Assembly: GCA_052390415.1 (NCBI GenBank)
Contig: JBQTGY010000063.1
Coordinates: 1 to 38,980 of the forward strand
Direction: 5' to 3'
Length of the DNA stretch: 38,980 nucleotides
Source of the DNA: JANNWF01 sp052390415
Lineage (GTDB): Bacteria > Pseudomonadota > Gammaproteobacteria > Xanthomonadales > Xanthomonadaceae
In this document: piece by piece, positions 24,323-32,524 of the stretch
Layout of the letters: each line of letters begins with the position of its first letter
How positions within the stretch are numbered: position 1 is the first letter of the stretch
Made by a program: the position numbers and the translations under genes
Notes under the pieces: generated by a model
Told to the model about the DNA's origin: nothing
The model's database searches: none
The model's input: the letters and a program-made list of their open reading frames with translations, nothing else

Positions 24323-26563
24323 CTAACCGTTCACCGCCGCCTCACCAGCCGCCTGCTCCATCCGCACCAGATGACCGCGCGCTTCCAGGGCGCTGGCGAG
24401 CACCCCCTGTTCCAGCGGCAGCTGCGGCGGCGACGCGCCCGGCACATAGCCGACCCAACGGTTGCGGCCGGTGGACTTGGCCACGTACAGCGCGTCGTCG
24501 GCGACGCGCAGGCTGAGCGTCCAGTCATCGCCATCGATCGGCCACAGCGGGCGCGGCGCAAAGCCCATTGATACGGTGATCGGAACGCCCTGTCCCTGAT
24601 GATCGTACGATTGCCCGCGCAGCGCTGCCTGCACGCGCTTGCACAATGCGGGTGCCGCTTCGAGCCCGGCACCGTGTGCCAGCCAGAGGAACTCCTCACC
24701 GCCCCAGCGCACCACGACGTCATTTGGCCCGAGGCAGGTCTTGAGGGCATTGGCGACCTCGATCAAGGCGCGATCACCACCGAGGTGCCCGAGGGTGTCG
24801 TTGATGCGCTTGAAGTGGTCGATATCGATCATCAGCAGCAGGCCTCTGGCTGCCGGCGATTCGGGAGAAATCGGCTGGCTACGCGCCAGCTCGGCCATGT
24901 GCTCCTCAAGAAAGCGGCGATTGGGCAGCCCGGTCAGGGAATCGCGCAGGCTCTGCAGGCGAATGGTTTCGTTGAGTTCGCTCAAGCGCGCGTGCTGCGC
25001 TTCGATCTGCGTGTTCTTGTCCTGCAGCTGGCGGTTGGCGTGGGTCTTGAAACGCACCTGGCGGTACAGCAGCAGGGCAATCAGCACCAGCGCCAACAGA
25101 CCGCCGAGCATCGCGAAGGCGACCAGGCGCTGGCGGTCCTGCTCTGCGCGCAGGGCAAGCAAAGATGCTTCTTGCTGCACGCGTTCGCCTTCGGACAGCG
25201 CCAGCGCGTGCTCGGACTTGGCCAGATCAATCACCGACTGGAGTTTGGCGACGCGCTCCTTGGATTCGACGTTGATCGTCTCGTCACTCAGCGCCTTGAA
25301 TTCATGCAGCAACCTCAGCGCCTCGCCGTCACGGCCCTGCGCTTCCAGATTGCTGATCATGGCCGGATACAGTTCGAGGCGCCTGTTACGCACATCGGCC
25401 GCCTGGTATCCGCGGTATGCACGCTCGAAATAGTCGGTGGCCTTGGCGCGGTCGCCGAGCAGGACCCAGGTCTCGCCGAGATTCTTCTGCGCAACGGCCG
25501 CGCCCGCAGGATTGTTCTCGGCCAGGTTGGCCGCCAGCGATTGCTCGAAGAGGTCCAGTGCCTCGCGGGTTCGCCCGGACTCGCGTATGGTAAACGCAAG
25601 GTTGTTCAGGCGGTCACCCAGCGGAAGCTGGTTGGCACGCGAGATCCGCAGCGCTTCCTCGAAATGGCCCGTCGCTGCCGCGAGGTTGCCCATGCCGTTC
25701 TGGGCAACCCCCAAGCTCGACTGCAGGCGCATTTGCACTAACGGCCCGATAGCCTCGGTCGCGCTCGCCGCGACCGCTTTCTGCAGGTAGTCACTGCCAC
25801 GCTCCCAGTCCTTTGCTTCGATATACATCGACCCAAAGTTGCTGAGGAAGCCCACGGTGAGTGGCTTTCCGAGATCCAGCAAAAGGCGCTCGGCCACAGA
25901 GAATGCCTCGATGGCCTCAGGCAGGCGTGCCTGTTGTGCAAGCGAGACCGCCAGGTTCTGGGTCAGCATGAGTCGAATCTCAAGGACGGGTTCGCCAAGT
26001 GCTCTCAGGCCCAACCGGTAGCTCGCTTCAGCCTTGGCCGGTTCGCCATGGAGCAGCCGGCTGTTGCCCAGATTGAGCCACAGGGCGGCAACGGACTCGT
26101 CGTCCAAACCCTCCGCTTGCAGCGCCTTGGTTTTTTGTTCGGCGGTTTCCAGGCCTTCGAAGCGGCGCAGACTGTTCGCCGCTTCCCACCGCATTCGCAG
26201 CAGCAGGCCGCGCGAAGCAAGCGGAAGGGAGGCTGGATCGGCCAGTTCGTCGGCGATCTCGATCACGCGCGCCCACGCTTCCAAGGCGGACAACGTCTCG
26301 ACCATGACGAGGCCAAGTTCCGGCGCTCGCGGAGGCTCCGCCGCTGCCCACACGGGTTCCAGCAAATCCAGCGCGGCCTGCGGGTTGTCTTCGAGCAGAA
26401 CTTGCGCCTGCGCGATTCGCGGGTCAGCCGCGGCCGCACTCGTCACTGCGATCGCAATCGCTGGCAGGCGAACAAGGAATGCTTGCGCCGGCAGCGTGGC
26501 GCTCACACACAGCAGGCCAAGTGCCACCCAACGCAGTCTCCAAAATGCTGCGGTGCCATTCAC
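24323..26563 (-). CDS. Membrane diguanylate cyclase with periplasmic TPR sensor
   Basis: A 746-residue signalling enzyme. The N-terminus has a signal sequence (WVALGLLCVSATLPAQA). Residues about 45-430 are a series of TPR-like helical pairs (for example AALWLNLGNSRLLHGEPAKA, SSLGVAQNGMGNLAAATGHF, VAQKNLGETWVLLGDRAKA), followed by a coiled coil, one membrane helix (LVAFAMLGGLLALVLIALLLY, about 470-490), another coiled coil and a GGDEF domain (DSLTGLPNRRFLEEHM to SMGFA). The active-site motif is GGEEF at 621-625, with DIDHFKRINDTLGH intact, so c-di-GMP synthesis is expected. The inhibitory RxxD site five residues upstream reads GPND. The start is a GTG at 26563 with AAGGAA upstream. It follows the ABC genes on the same strand. 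Confidence 0.92.
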   Translation of the reverse strand: MNGTAAFWRLRWVALGLLCVSATLPAQAFLVRLPAIAIAVTSAAAADPRIAQAQVLLEDNPQAALDLLEPVWAAAEPPRAPELGLVMVETLSALEAWARVIEIADELADPASLPLASRGLLLRMRWEAANSLRRFEGLETAEQKTKALQAEGLDDESVAALWLNLGNSRLLHGEPAKAEASYRLGLRALGEPVLEIRLMLTQNLAVSLAQQARLPEAIEAFSVAERLLLDLGKPLTVGFLSNFGSMYIEAKDWERGSDYLQKAVAASATEAIGPLVQMRLQSSLGVAQNGMGNLAAATGHFEEALRISRANQLPLGDRLNNLAFTIRESGRTREALDLFEQSLAANLAENNPAGAAVAQKNLGETWVLLGDRAKATDYFERAYRGYQAADVRNRRLELYPAMISNLEAQGRDGEALRLLHEFKALSDETINVESKERVAKLQSVIDLAKSEHALALSEGERVQQEASLLALRAEQDRQRLVAFAMLGGLLALVLIALLLYRQVRFKTHANRQLQDKNTQIEAQHARLSELNETIRLQSLRDSLTGLPNRRFLEEHMAELARSQPISPESPAARGLLLMIDIDHFKRINDTLGHLGGDRALIEVANALKTCLGPNDVVVRWGGEEFLWLAHGAGLEAAPALCKRVQAALRGQSYDHQGQGVPITVSMGFAPRPLWPIDGDDWTLSLRVADDALYVAKSTGRNRWVGYVPGASPPQLPLEQGVLASALEARGHLVRMEQAAGEAAVNG

Positions 26564-26881
26564 TGTTGCAGTTCCTTGTCGGGTGTTGCGACCAAAGGTC
26601 GGGTGGTGTTCCGCAGGTGCCGCGCCGAATGCACGTTGAATCGCGATTCCACGCTGATCAGCGCTTCCGACCGCAGGTCAATCCTGGCAGCACTCCGCGC
26701 CGCAACCGCCAGCTGAGTGGATTGGCTACCGCAGGCATCGAAACAGAAAGTTCCATCGCCTTGCTCAGGGAGTCTGCCGGGTGGGCGCTGGCCGCACAAG
26801 CGCCGAACCGGGTGGTACGTGGGCGTATGCCGGGCGCGCGCAAAAACGCCTGTGCCGCTCGTTCGCTCAAGCGTCGATACC
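26564..26881. other. Spacer between the ABC ATPase gene and the cyclase gene
   Basis: About 318 bases without a supported gene. A 70-codon minus-strand frame (26658-26870) exists but has no family resemblance, and its composition looks like non-coding GC-rich DNA. It presumably carries the leader or promoter of the cyclase gene; I see no convincing -35/-10 pair, hairpin or repeat. Confidence 0.5.
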
Positions 26882-27610
26882 TCAGCGTTCGCGCAAGCGC
26901 ATCGCCACCGCATGCTCCAACCCACCTTCCGGATCGGCGCGGAATGTGGCCAAGGCGCTGGCGTCCCAGTCCTCCGCAATGCGTCCGTCCAGCAACAACA
27001 GGGCGCGATCCAGCAGGCGCTCGGCAACATCCAGGCCGTGGGTTGCCAGCAGCACGGCGGCGCCGGCGTCGACGCGCGCGCGCAGTTCGTGCTTCAGGGC
27101 GAAGGCGGCCAGCGGGTCAAGTCCGTTCAATACTTCGTCGAGAACAATCAGCGATGGCGCGCCAATGAGCGCTTGCACGATCGCGAGTTTCTGTCGCGTG
27201 CCCAGCGAGTAGGTGTAAACCGCCTTCGACAGCCACGGCGTGAGTCGAAGCTGTTCGGCCACGGACCAGCTGCTGTCGATGCTGGCCTGCTCGCCGCGCA
27301 ACTCATGCAGCAGCTCGATGCATTGGCGGCCCGTCAACAAGCGTGGCAGGCGCTCTGGTTCGATGGCGAATCCGAGTCTCGCTCTGGCTTGCAATGGGGC
27401 GTCGCGAAGATTCTCGCCGCCGATCCAGACTTCGCCGCGAGTCATTGGCTGGCTGCCGGCGATCGCACGAATCAAGGTGCTCTTGCCGGAGCCGTTGGGG
27501 CCGATGAGGCCAGCCAGCTCACCGCCAACCAGATGCAGATTGACGCCCTGCAAGACGGTGTGGTCTGCATAAGCGACGTGCAAATCGGTGACCTGCAAAA
27601 CCAGGCTCAC
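26882..27610 (-). CDS. ABC transporter ATP-binding protein (ABC-2 exporter type)
   Basis: A 242-residue ATPase. Walker A is GPNGSGKST (about 37-45), the Q-loop region is LGFAIEPERLPRLLTG, the signature is degenerate (YSLGTRQKLAIVQALI instead of LSGGQ), Walker B/D-loop is LIVLDEVLNGLDP and the H-loop is LLATHGLDVAE. The SxGxRQ-type signature is common in ABC-2 exporters of the bacteriocin/drug/Na type. I place the start at the GTG at 27610, which overlaps the stop of the permease gene (GTGA), implying coupled translation; the upstream extension is antisense to nothing family-like and lies within the permease gene. The substrate is not inferable. Confidence 0.9.
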   Translation of the reverse strand: MSLVLQVTDLHVAYADHTVLQGVNLHLVGGELAGLIGPNGSGKSTLIRAIAGSQPMTRGEVWIGGENLRDAPLQARARLGFAIEPERLPRLLTGRQCIELLHELRGEQASIDSSWSVAEQLRLTPWLSKAVYTYSLGTRQKLAIVQALIGAPSLIVLDEVLNGLDPLAAFALKHELRARVDAGAAVLLATHGLDVAERLLDRALLLLDGRIAEDWDASALATFRADPEGGLEHAVAMRLRER

Positions 27611-28704
27611 AGTCGTCTGCTCCCCGCGTTCAATGCGCGACGAAACAGCAAGGCCAGCTGAGCGCCAAACAGCAGGGGAAGCAGCGGCGGAAGCGCCTGC
27701 GCACAGGCGGCCAACAAGGCCGTGTGGACTGCAAATCGCAGCGGAATACGGCGCGCCTGTGCGCGTCCACTGACGGCCACTCCAAGGTAGAGCAGACCGA
27801 GCATCGGCAGACCTGCGCCGACTGCCAGCGCCAACAGAGATCCCACCGCCATCCATGCCCCCATCGCCAAAACCAGCGTGCCGACCAGCAGCATCAGCAC
27901 CGGCATGCGCAGACTTTGCAACAGCCAGATGCGCGTCGAGATGGGTTCAACCAGCAACCAGCGATCGGCTTGGACGATCACCATGACGGCGCGCTTCCAA
28001 GCGCTGACGCCGGTCACGATCAAGAGCAGGAGCAACGCGACCAGCGCCATCATCAGCGGGCCCCTTGGCACCAGCAGGATCACCAGCAGCAGCGGCGCAA
28101 GGTGTCGCGGCGCAAGGCTGGCTCCGGCCTCGATGCACTGCCAGTTGAATAGGTTGCCGTGTGCTCGCGGGGTGGGGAACGCTGCCTCGCGAGGCCGGGT
28201 GTGTCGCTGGCCTGCGCGGTCGATGTCGCCCAAGGCGTTGCCGATCAGCGCTGCCGCGGTAGCGCAGACGGCCAACAGCAGCGCCTGCGATAGCGAAACG
28301 TTTGCCATCGCCAGCAGCGGCGCCGCCACTGCGAACCAAGCCAACAAACGCAGCAACAGCAGCCTTCGCCGCCGGCACAGGATCGCCGGCGGAATCGGCT
28401 GCGCACTCAGCCAATCCTGAGCCGCTGCCAGACGCTGCTGACGGCGTGCCTGCCGTTGGTCCAGCAACACGATCACCGCACACGCCGCGACGGTTGCCCA
28501 CGCGTGCTCTTCACGCAACCACAGCGACCACTCACGCAGACGTGGCAACTGCGCAATCGTCAGCCAGGCCATGCAGGCAATCGTGGTCAGCCACGCCAAC
28601 GCTGAAAATATCGACTCCGCTGGCTGCGATCGCCAACCATCGACGCGATTGCGCCAAAGCAGGCTCGCCTGATGTGCGTAAGGATCAAACGGAGGAATTG
28701 GCAT
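27607..28704 (-). CDS. ABC transporter membrane protein, partner of the adjacent ATPase
   Basis: A 365-residue polytopic membrane protein with about nine to ten hydrophobic segments (for example IFSALAWLTTIACMAWLTIA, LLLLRLLAWFAVAAPLLAMA, PLLLVILLVPRGPLMMALVA, LMLLVGTLVLAMGAWMAVG, LLAACAQALPPLLPLLFGAQ) and basic cytoplasmic loops. No named family motif is seen, but the GTGA overlap with an ABC-2-type ATPase identifies it as the permease. The ATG at 28704 (MPIPPFDPYAHQ) is chosen although no clear Shine-Dalgarno precedes it; a longer frame to 28761 would overlap the hemW promoter region. Confidence 0.8.
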   Translation of the reverse strand: MPIPPFDPYAHQASLLWRNRVDGWRSQPAESIFSALAWLTTIACMAWLTIAQLPRLREWSLWLREEHAWATVAACAVIVLLDQRQARRQQRLAAAQDWLSAQPIPPAILCRRRRLLLLRLLAWFAVAAPLLAMANVSLSQALLLAVCATAAALIGNALGDIDRAGQRHTRPREAAFPTPRAHGNLFNWQCIEAGASLAPRHLAPLLLVILLVPRGPLMMALVALLLLLIVTGVSAWKRAVMVIVQADRWLLVEPISTRIWLLQSLRMPVLMLLVGTLVLAMGAWMAVGSLLALAVGAGLPMLGLLYLGVAVSGRAQARRIPLRFAVHTALLAACAQALPPLLPLLFGAQLALLFRRALNAGSRRL

Positions 28705-28771
28705 GCGGGAAGCAGACTCTGCCACCGCGATGAAGTTCCGCCGCCGCAGGCGGTGTGACATGGGTCGGCTC

Positions 28772-28777
28772 TACAAT
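28772..28777 (+). promoter_or_regulatory. Candidate -10 element of hemW, suggesting a leaderless transcript
   Basis: TACAAT ends six bases before the A of the hemW ATG, so a start site at the usual distance would fall on or next to the start codon. No Shine-Dalgarno is present upstream and the -35 region is poor. Confidence 0.4.
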
Positions 28778-28783
28778 GCCCGC

Positions 28784-29938
28784 ATGCTCAGCCTGCCGCC
28801 GCTTGCGCTCTACATCCACATCCCTTGGTGCGTGAAGAAATGCCCCTACTGTGACTTCAACTCGCACGGGCTGAAGGCGGCATTGCCGCAGGATGCCTAT
28901 GTGGCGGCGCTGATGGCGGATCTGGAGCAGGATCTGCCACTGGTCTGGGGTCGACCGGTGACCTCGATCTTTTTTGGTGGCGGCACCCCTTCGCTGTTTG
29001 ATGCCGCGCATATTGGCGCCATTCTGGATGGCGTATCGGCGCGATTGCCGTTGCGACCGGGCCTGGAAGTCACCCTCGAAACCAACCCCGGCACGGTCGA
29101 ACACGATCGCTTCGAGGGTTATCGCAGCGCCGGCATCAACCGCATCAGCTTCGGCGTGCAAAGCTTCGACGATGGCTGTCTGGCCAGACTCGGACGAATT
29201 CACGACAGCAAGCAGGCCAGATCGGCCATCGAATTGGCGCGCGCGGCGGGCATCGACAATTTCAATATTGACTTGATGTACGCCTTGCCTGAGCAAAGTC
29301 TGAGCATGGCGATGGACGACGTCGCGCAAGCCATCTCGCTTGCGCCTACCCACATCAGCCACTATCAGCTGACCCTGGAACCCAACACGCTGTTTCATGC
29401 GCGACCACCGGCGGGAATACCGGAAGACGACGGCGCCTGGGACATGCAGGAAGCCTGTCAAGCAAGCTTGGCTGCCTCGGGTTACGCACAATACGAAGTG
29501 TCGGCCTATGCGCATCCGGGCAAACAATGCGCGCACAACATCAACTACTGGCGCTTCGGTGACTATCTCGGCATCGGTGCCGGTGCGCACGCCAAACTGA
29601 CCTTGCCGGCCAACGACGGCATCCTGCGCCGCTTCAAGCCCAAACACCCGCAGGCGTACATGGACACCGCAGGCACTCCGGCGGGCATCGGTGGCGATGA
29701 ATGGATCGCCGACGATCAACGCCCATTCGAGTTCATGTTGAATGCGCTGCGGCTGAATCAGGGATTCTCGATGCTCGATTTCGAAGCGCGCACGGGATTG
29801 GCGCGCACATCCATCGCGACCGCCATGGACAGCGCATCAGCCAACGGGTGGTTGCTGCAGACGCCGGCGGATCGTTGGCGGCCCACCGCGCTCGGTCAGC
29901 GCTTTCTCAACGATGTTGTCGCGCTTTTCATGGCCTGA
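28784..29938 (+). CDS. hemW: Radical SAM heme chaperone HemW
   Basis: HemW (formerly YggW, HemN-like) binds heme and hands it to haemoproteins; it is distinct from coproporphyrinogen dehydrogenase HemN. The 384-residue product has the radical SAM cluster motif C16-x3-C20-x2-C23 (IPWCVKKCPYCDF), SAM-binding FFGGGTPSLF, the ETNPGTVE and ISFGVQSFDDGCLARLGRIH segments, and FNIDLMYALPEQS. It lacks the extra N-terminal residues of true HemN and matches HemW length. The ATG at 28784 fits the family N-terminus (PLALYIHIPWC). It is followed after 30 bases by the CPXCG gene. Confidence 0.95.
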   Translation: MLSLPPLALYIHIPWCVKKCPYCDFNSHGLKAALPQDAYVAALMADLEQDLPLVWGRPVTSIFFGGGTPSLFDAAHIGAILDGVSARLPLRPGLEVTLETNPGTVEHDRFEGYRSAGINRISFGVQSFDDGCLARLGRIHDSKQARSAIELARAAGIDNFNIDLMYALPEQSLSMAMDDVAQAISLAPTHISHYQLTLEPNTLFHARPPAGIPEDDGAWDMQEACQASLAASGYAQYEVSAYAHPGKQCAHNINYWRFGDYLGIGAGAHAKLTLPANDGILRRFKPKHPQAYMDTAGTPAGIGGDEWIADDQRPFEFMLNALRLNQGFSMLDFEARTGLARTSIATAMDSASANGWLLQTPADRWRPTALGQRFLNDVVALFMA

Positions 29939-29968
29939 TGCACGAAATCGAAATCGAGTCGGACTGAC

Positions 29969-30151
29969 ATGCTCGCAACTCGCAAAACCCGCTGCCCCTG
30001 GTGTGGCGAACGCTTCGAGGTGCTGATCGACGCCGACGCCGGCACCACCGATTACGTCGAGGATTGTCCGGTCTGTTGCCGTCCAATCAGCATGCAGGTC
30101 GATGTGGATGGCGATGGCGAAGTGAACGGCTTCAGCAGCGATCGCGAATAG
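29969..30151 (+). CDS. CPXCG-motif cysteine-rich protein
   Basis: A 60-residue acidic protein with two zinc-ribbon-like knuckles, C9-P-W-C12 and C33-P-V-C36 (plus Cys37), the pattern of the Cys-rich_CPXCG family of small proteobacterial proteins of unknown function. It probably binds zinc. It follows hemW on the same strand with a 30-base gap and is probably co-transcribed. The downstream btuB unit has its own promoter. Confidence 0.9.
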   Translation: MLATRKTRCPWCGERFEVLIDADAGTTDYVEDCPVCCRPISMQVDVDGDGEVNGFSSDRE

Positions 30152-30170
30152 GGCAGTCGCGACGGACGGT

Positions 30171-30199
30171 TTGTGCAGCGCATCCGCCTCGCCTACACT
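30171..30199 (+). promoter_or_regulatory. Promoter of the riboswitch-btuB transcript
   Basis: TTGTGC at 30171-30176, a 17-base spacer, and TACACT at 30194-30199. The predicted start is near 30206, just before the first conserved riboswitch bases. Confidence 0.6.
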
Positions 30200-30204
30200 G
30201 CGCG

Positions 30205-30375
30205 CCGCTTGGAGTGTTCGGGAAGCCGGTGAGAGTCCGGCGCTGCCCCCGCAACGGTAAGCAGGTGTAGGCCAGCAACCGCCACTGTCTCAATTGAGAT
30301 GGGAAGGCGCTGGTCGGGTTTGATCGACGGTATTGTCGAGCAAGCGCCCTGCAAGTCCGGAGACCGGCTCCGGGC
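30205..30375 (+). promoter_or_regulatory. Cobalamin (adenosylcobalamin) riboswitch
   Basis: The conserved blocks appear in order: GGGAAGCCGGTGAGAGTCCG (30230 region), GCTGCCCCCGCAACGGTAAG (about 30242-30261), GCCACTG (30291-30297), GGGAAGGCGC (30301-30310), and AAGTCCGGAGACCGGC (about 30352-30367), which are the core helices and B12-box type elements of the class. It precedes a BtuB-like receptor by about 155 bases. In this class, bound coenzyme B12 lowers expression of uptake genes. A stem ATGGCGG/CCGCCAT at about 30434-30462 is a candidate part of the expression platform. Confidence 0.95.
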
Positions 30376-30530
30376 ACGCCGTGCGTCCGCTACTCATGCG
30401 GGTGGACTGGCGTCGCAGCGCGTCGCGGTGGGCGATGGCGGTGGAGTCACGTTCCCGCCATGCGGCCGTGAAGCCTCGTCACCTCATCGCGCGTGCAACT
30501 TCCGCGGGTGAGCGTTTCGAGGAGTTTCCC

Positions 30531-32342
30531 TTGTCAGATCAATTTGTATCTTCAACAGCGCGACTGTCCGCGCTGAGCGTGGCCATGGCCATGGCCATGG
30601 CTTGGCCCGCTCAGGCCGAGAATGTTCGGCAGCCGGAAGTGGTGGTGACCGCCACCCGCACGCCGATTGCCCAAGACGCCGCGTTGGCGTCGGTCAGCGT
30701 GATCGACCGCGCCGCGATCGAGCAAAGCGGTAGCAGCGATGTACTGACCTTGCTGCGCAGCCAAGCTGGCGTCGACATCGTTCGTGGGGGTGGCCTGGGT
30801 CAACAGACTTCGGTGTTTCTGCGCGGCAGCAACTCCAATCACGTGTTGGTGCTGATCGATGGAGTACGCGTGGCTTCGGCCACCACCGGTGCCTATGCCT
30901 GGGAACAGTTGCCACTGGCGCAGATTGAGCGCATCGAGATCGTGCGTGGGCCGCGCGCCGCTCTGTTCGGCTCGGATGCCATCGGCGGCGTGGTGCAGAT
31001 TTTCACTCGCCGCGCGAACGGCCCCAGCGGCATGCTGGGCGCGGCCAGCCACAACACCTGGTTGGGCGAAGCCGGCTTTGGCCAGCGCAGCGGACGTTTC
31101 CAATTCGGCGTGCGCGCGGCGCTCACCGACAGCGCCGGCTTCAACGCGCAAAACCCCAGTGGTTTCAGCTTCGATCCGGATGACGACGGCTATCAGCAGC
31201 AAAGCGTCAACGCCGACATCGCTTGGACCGGTGAGCAATTGCGGCTGGATGGACAACTGCTGCACAGCGAATCGGAGATCGAGTTCGACCGCGGCGAATC
31301 GTCGCTCGACGCCGCCTCAGCCAATCTCAAGCTGGCCGGTGGCGGCGACCATCCGTGGTCGATCCAGCTCGCCAATAGCCGCGAAAACCTGCACACCGCC
31401 GCCTTTTTCAGCCGCTTCGAAACCCGGCGCACGCAAGTCGAGGCGCAACGCGCGCAACGCGTGGGCGAAGCCGGCGAGTGGTTGTATGGACTGAGCCTGA
31501 TCGATGATGACGGCCGCAACGTGGACACGTTTGGCGGTACCGACGTGTATGACGACAACCGTCGCCAGCGCGCCGTGTTTGGCAGTTGGCGCGACAGCGC
31601 GGCGGGTCTGGATTGGGAACTCGGCGCGCGGCATGACCATTACGACAGCTTTGGCGGTGAGACATCGTTGCAAGCAGCCCTAGGCTGGCGCATCGAAGGC
31701 GGCCCTCGCTTGCGTGCGAGTGGCGGTGAAGGCTTCCGTGCGCCGACGCTGAACGAACTGTATTCGCCCGGATTCTCGGGCTTCTTCGCCGGCAACCCCG
31801 AACTGGGGCCTGAGCGTTCCCGCGGATTCGAACTCGGCGTGGATTGGCAAGGCGAGCGATTTGACCTCTCGTTATCGGCCTACCGCAATCAAGTCAAGGG
31901 ACTGATCGACTTCAGCGGTGGCGAGACCTTCCAGGCGATCAACATCCGCCGAGCCACGTTGCGTGGCCTTGAACTTGAAGCGCGAGCACCGATCGGCGAA
32001 TGGCAATTGACCACCCATCTAGGCTGGCAACAGGCGCGCGACGAGGGCACCGACAGCGCATTGCTGCGCCGACCCACGCGCAAAGCCGGCGCCAGCATCG
32101 AGCACGCGATGGGGCGCGGTCGTTTTGGACTCGATCTGCACGCGGTTTCGGCGCGCCCGGAATTTGGCGGCGCGCTGCCCGGCTACGCCTTGTTCGGCGG
32201 TTGGTTGCGCTGGCCGGTGGCGAACGCACTCAGCGTGGATCTGAGGCTGGACAACGTCTTCGACCGCGACTACACGCTGACGCGTGGCTTCAATACCGTC
32301 GGTGCCACCGCCAGTCTGCAACTGCGCTGGTCGCCTGAATAA
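30531..32342 (+). CDS. btuB: Vitamin B12 TonB-dependent receptor
   Basis: Outer-membrane cobalamin transporter, 603 residues. The start is a TTG at 30531 with GAGGAG seven bases upstream; upstream frame extension would translate the riboswitch. The signal peptide (residues 1-29, AMAMAMAWPAQA) is encoded partly by three ATGGCC repeats. A TonB-box-like PEVVVTATRTP follows, then the plug (SQAGVDIVRGGGLGQQTSVF, VLVLIDGVRV, IERIEIVRGPRAALFGSDAI) and the barrel with FRAPTLNELYSPGF and the late LRLDNVFDRDYTLTRGFNTVG. The protein ends LQLRWSPE, so the last residue is not aromatic. Assignment as BtuB rather than another receptor rests on the riboswitch plus BtuB-like plug sequence. Confidence 0.93.
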   Translation: MSDQFVSSTARLSALSVAMAMAMAWPAQAENVRQPEVVVTATRTPIAQDAALASVSVIDRAAIEQSGSSDVLTLLRSQAGVDIVRGGGLGQQTSVFLRGSNSNHVLVLIDGVRVASATTGAYAWEQLPLAQIERIEIVRGPRAALFGSDAIGGVVQIFTRRANGPSGMLGAASHNTWLGEAGFGQRSGRFQFGVRAALTDSAGFNAQNPSGFSFDPDDDGYQQQSVNADIAWTGEQLRLDGQLLHSESEIEFDRGESSLDAASANLKLAGGGDHPWSIQLANSRENLHTAAFFSRFETRRTQVEAQRAQRVGEAGEWLYGLSLIDDDGRNVDTFGGTDVYDDNRRQRAVFGSWRDSAAGLDWELGARHDHYDSFGGETSLQAALGWRIEGGPRLRASGGEGFRAPTLNELYSPGFSGFFAGNPELGPERSRGFELGVDWQGERFDLSLSAYRNQVKGLIDFSGGETFQAINIRRATLRGLELEARAPIGEWQLTTHLGWQQARDEGTDSALLRRPTRKAGASIEHAMGRGRFGLDLHAVSARPEFGGALPGYALFGGWLRWPVANALSVDLRLDNVFDRDYTLTRGFNTVGATASLQLRWSPE

Positions 32343-32436
32343 AACATTCACACTCGCCACTTGCCTGAACGGCCCTTGATTGGCGACGGCGCTGGCGTTA
32401 GCCGTTTCCCATCCGCTGGTCGAGGTGCTTAAAATC

Positions 32437-32524
32437 GCGGGGTCCCTTTGGGCCCCGCCTCATGCAAGCCACTGCAATACAGGATCATTCGTCACCGGCT
32501 CCCCGCCTGCTAGCGCAGGCGGGG
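32437..32524. repeat. Two GC hairpins flanking the DUF1631 start codon
   Basis: The first, 32437-32458, is GCGGGG(T)CCC-TTT-GGGCCCCGC, a 9-bp stem with one bulge ending three bases before the annotated ATG. The second, 32501-32524, is an exact 10-bp stem (CCCCGCCTGC/GCAGGCGGGG) with a TAGC loop, inside the first codons. They lack T-tracts. Confidence 0.75.

Noticed and set aside
30333..30530. Extension of the btuB frame into the riboswitch
   Set aside because: The frame happens to be open, but the region is leader RNA; the TTG at 30531 has GAGGAG and precedes the signal peptide.
30581..30602. ATGGCC triplicate in the btuB signal peptide as a phase-variation tract
   Set aside because: The unit is six bases, so changes in copy number keep the frame and would only lengthen the signal peptide.
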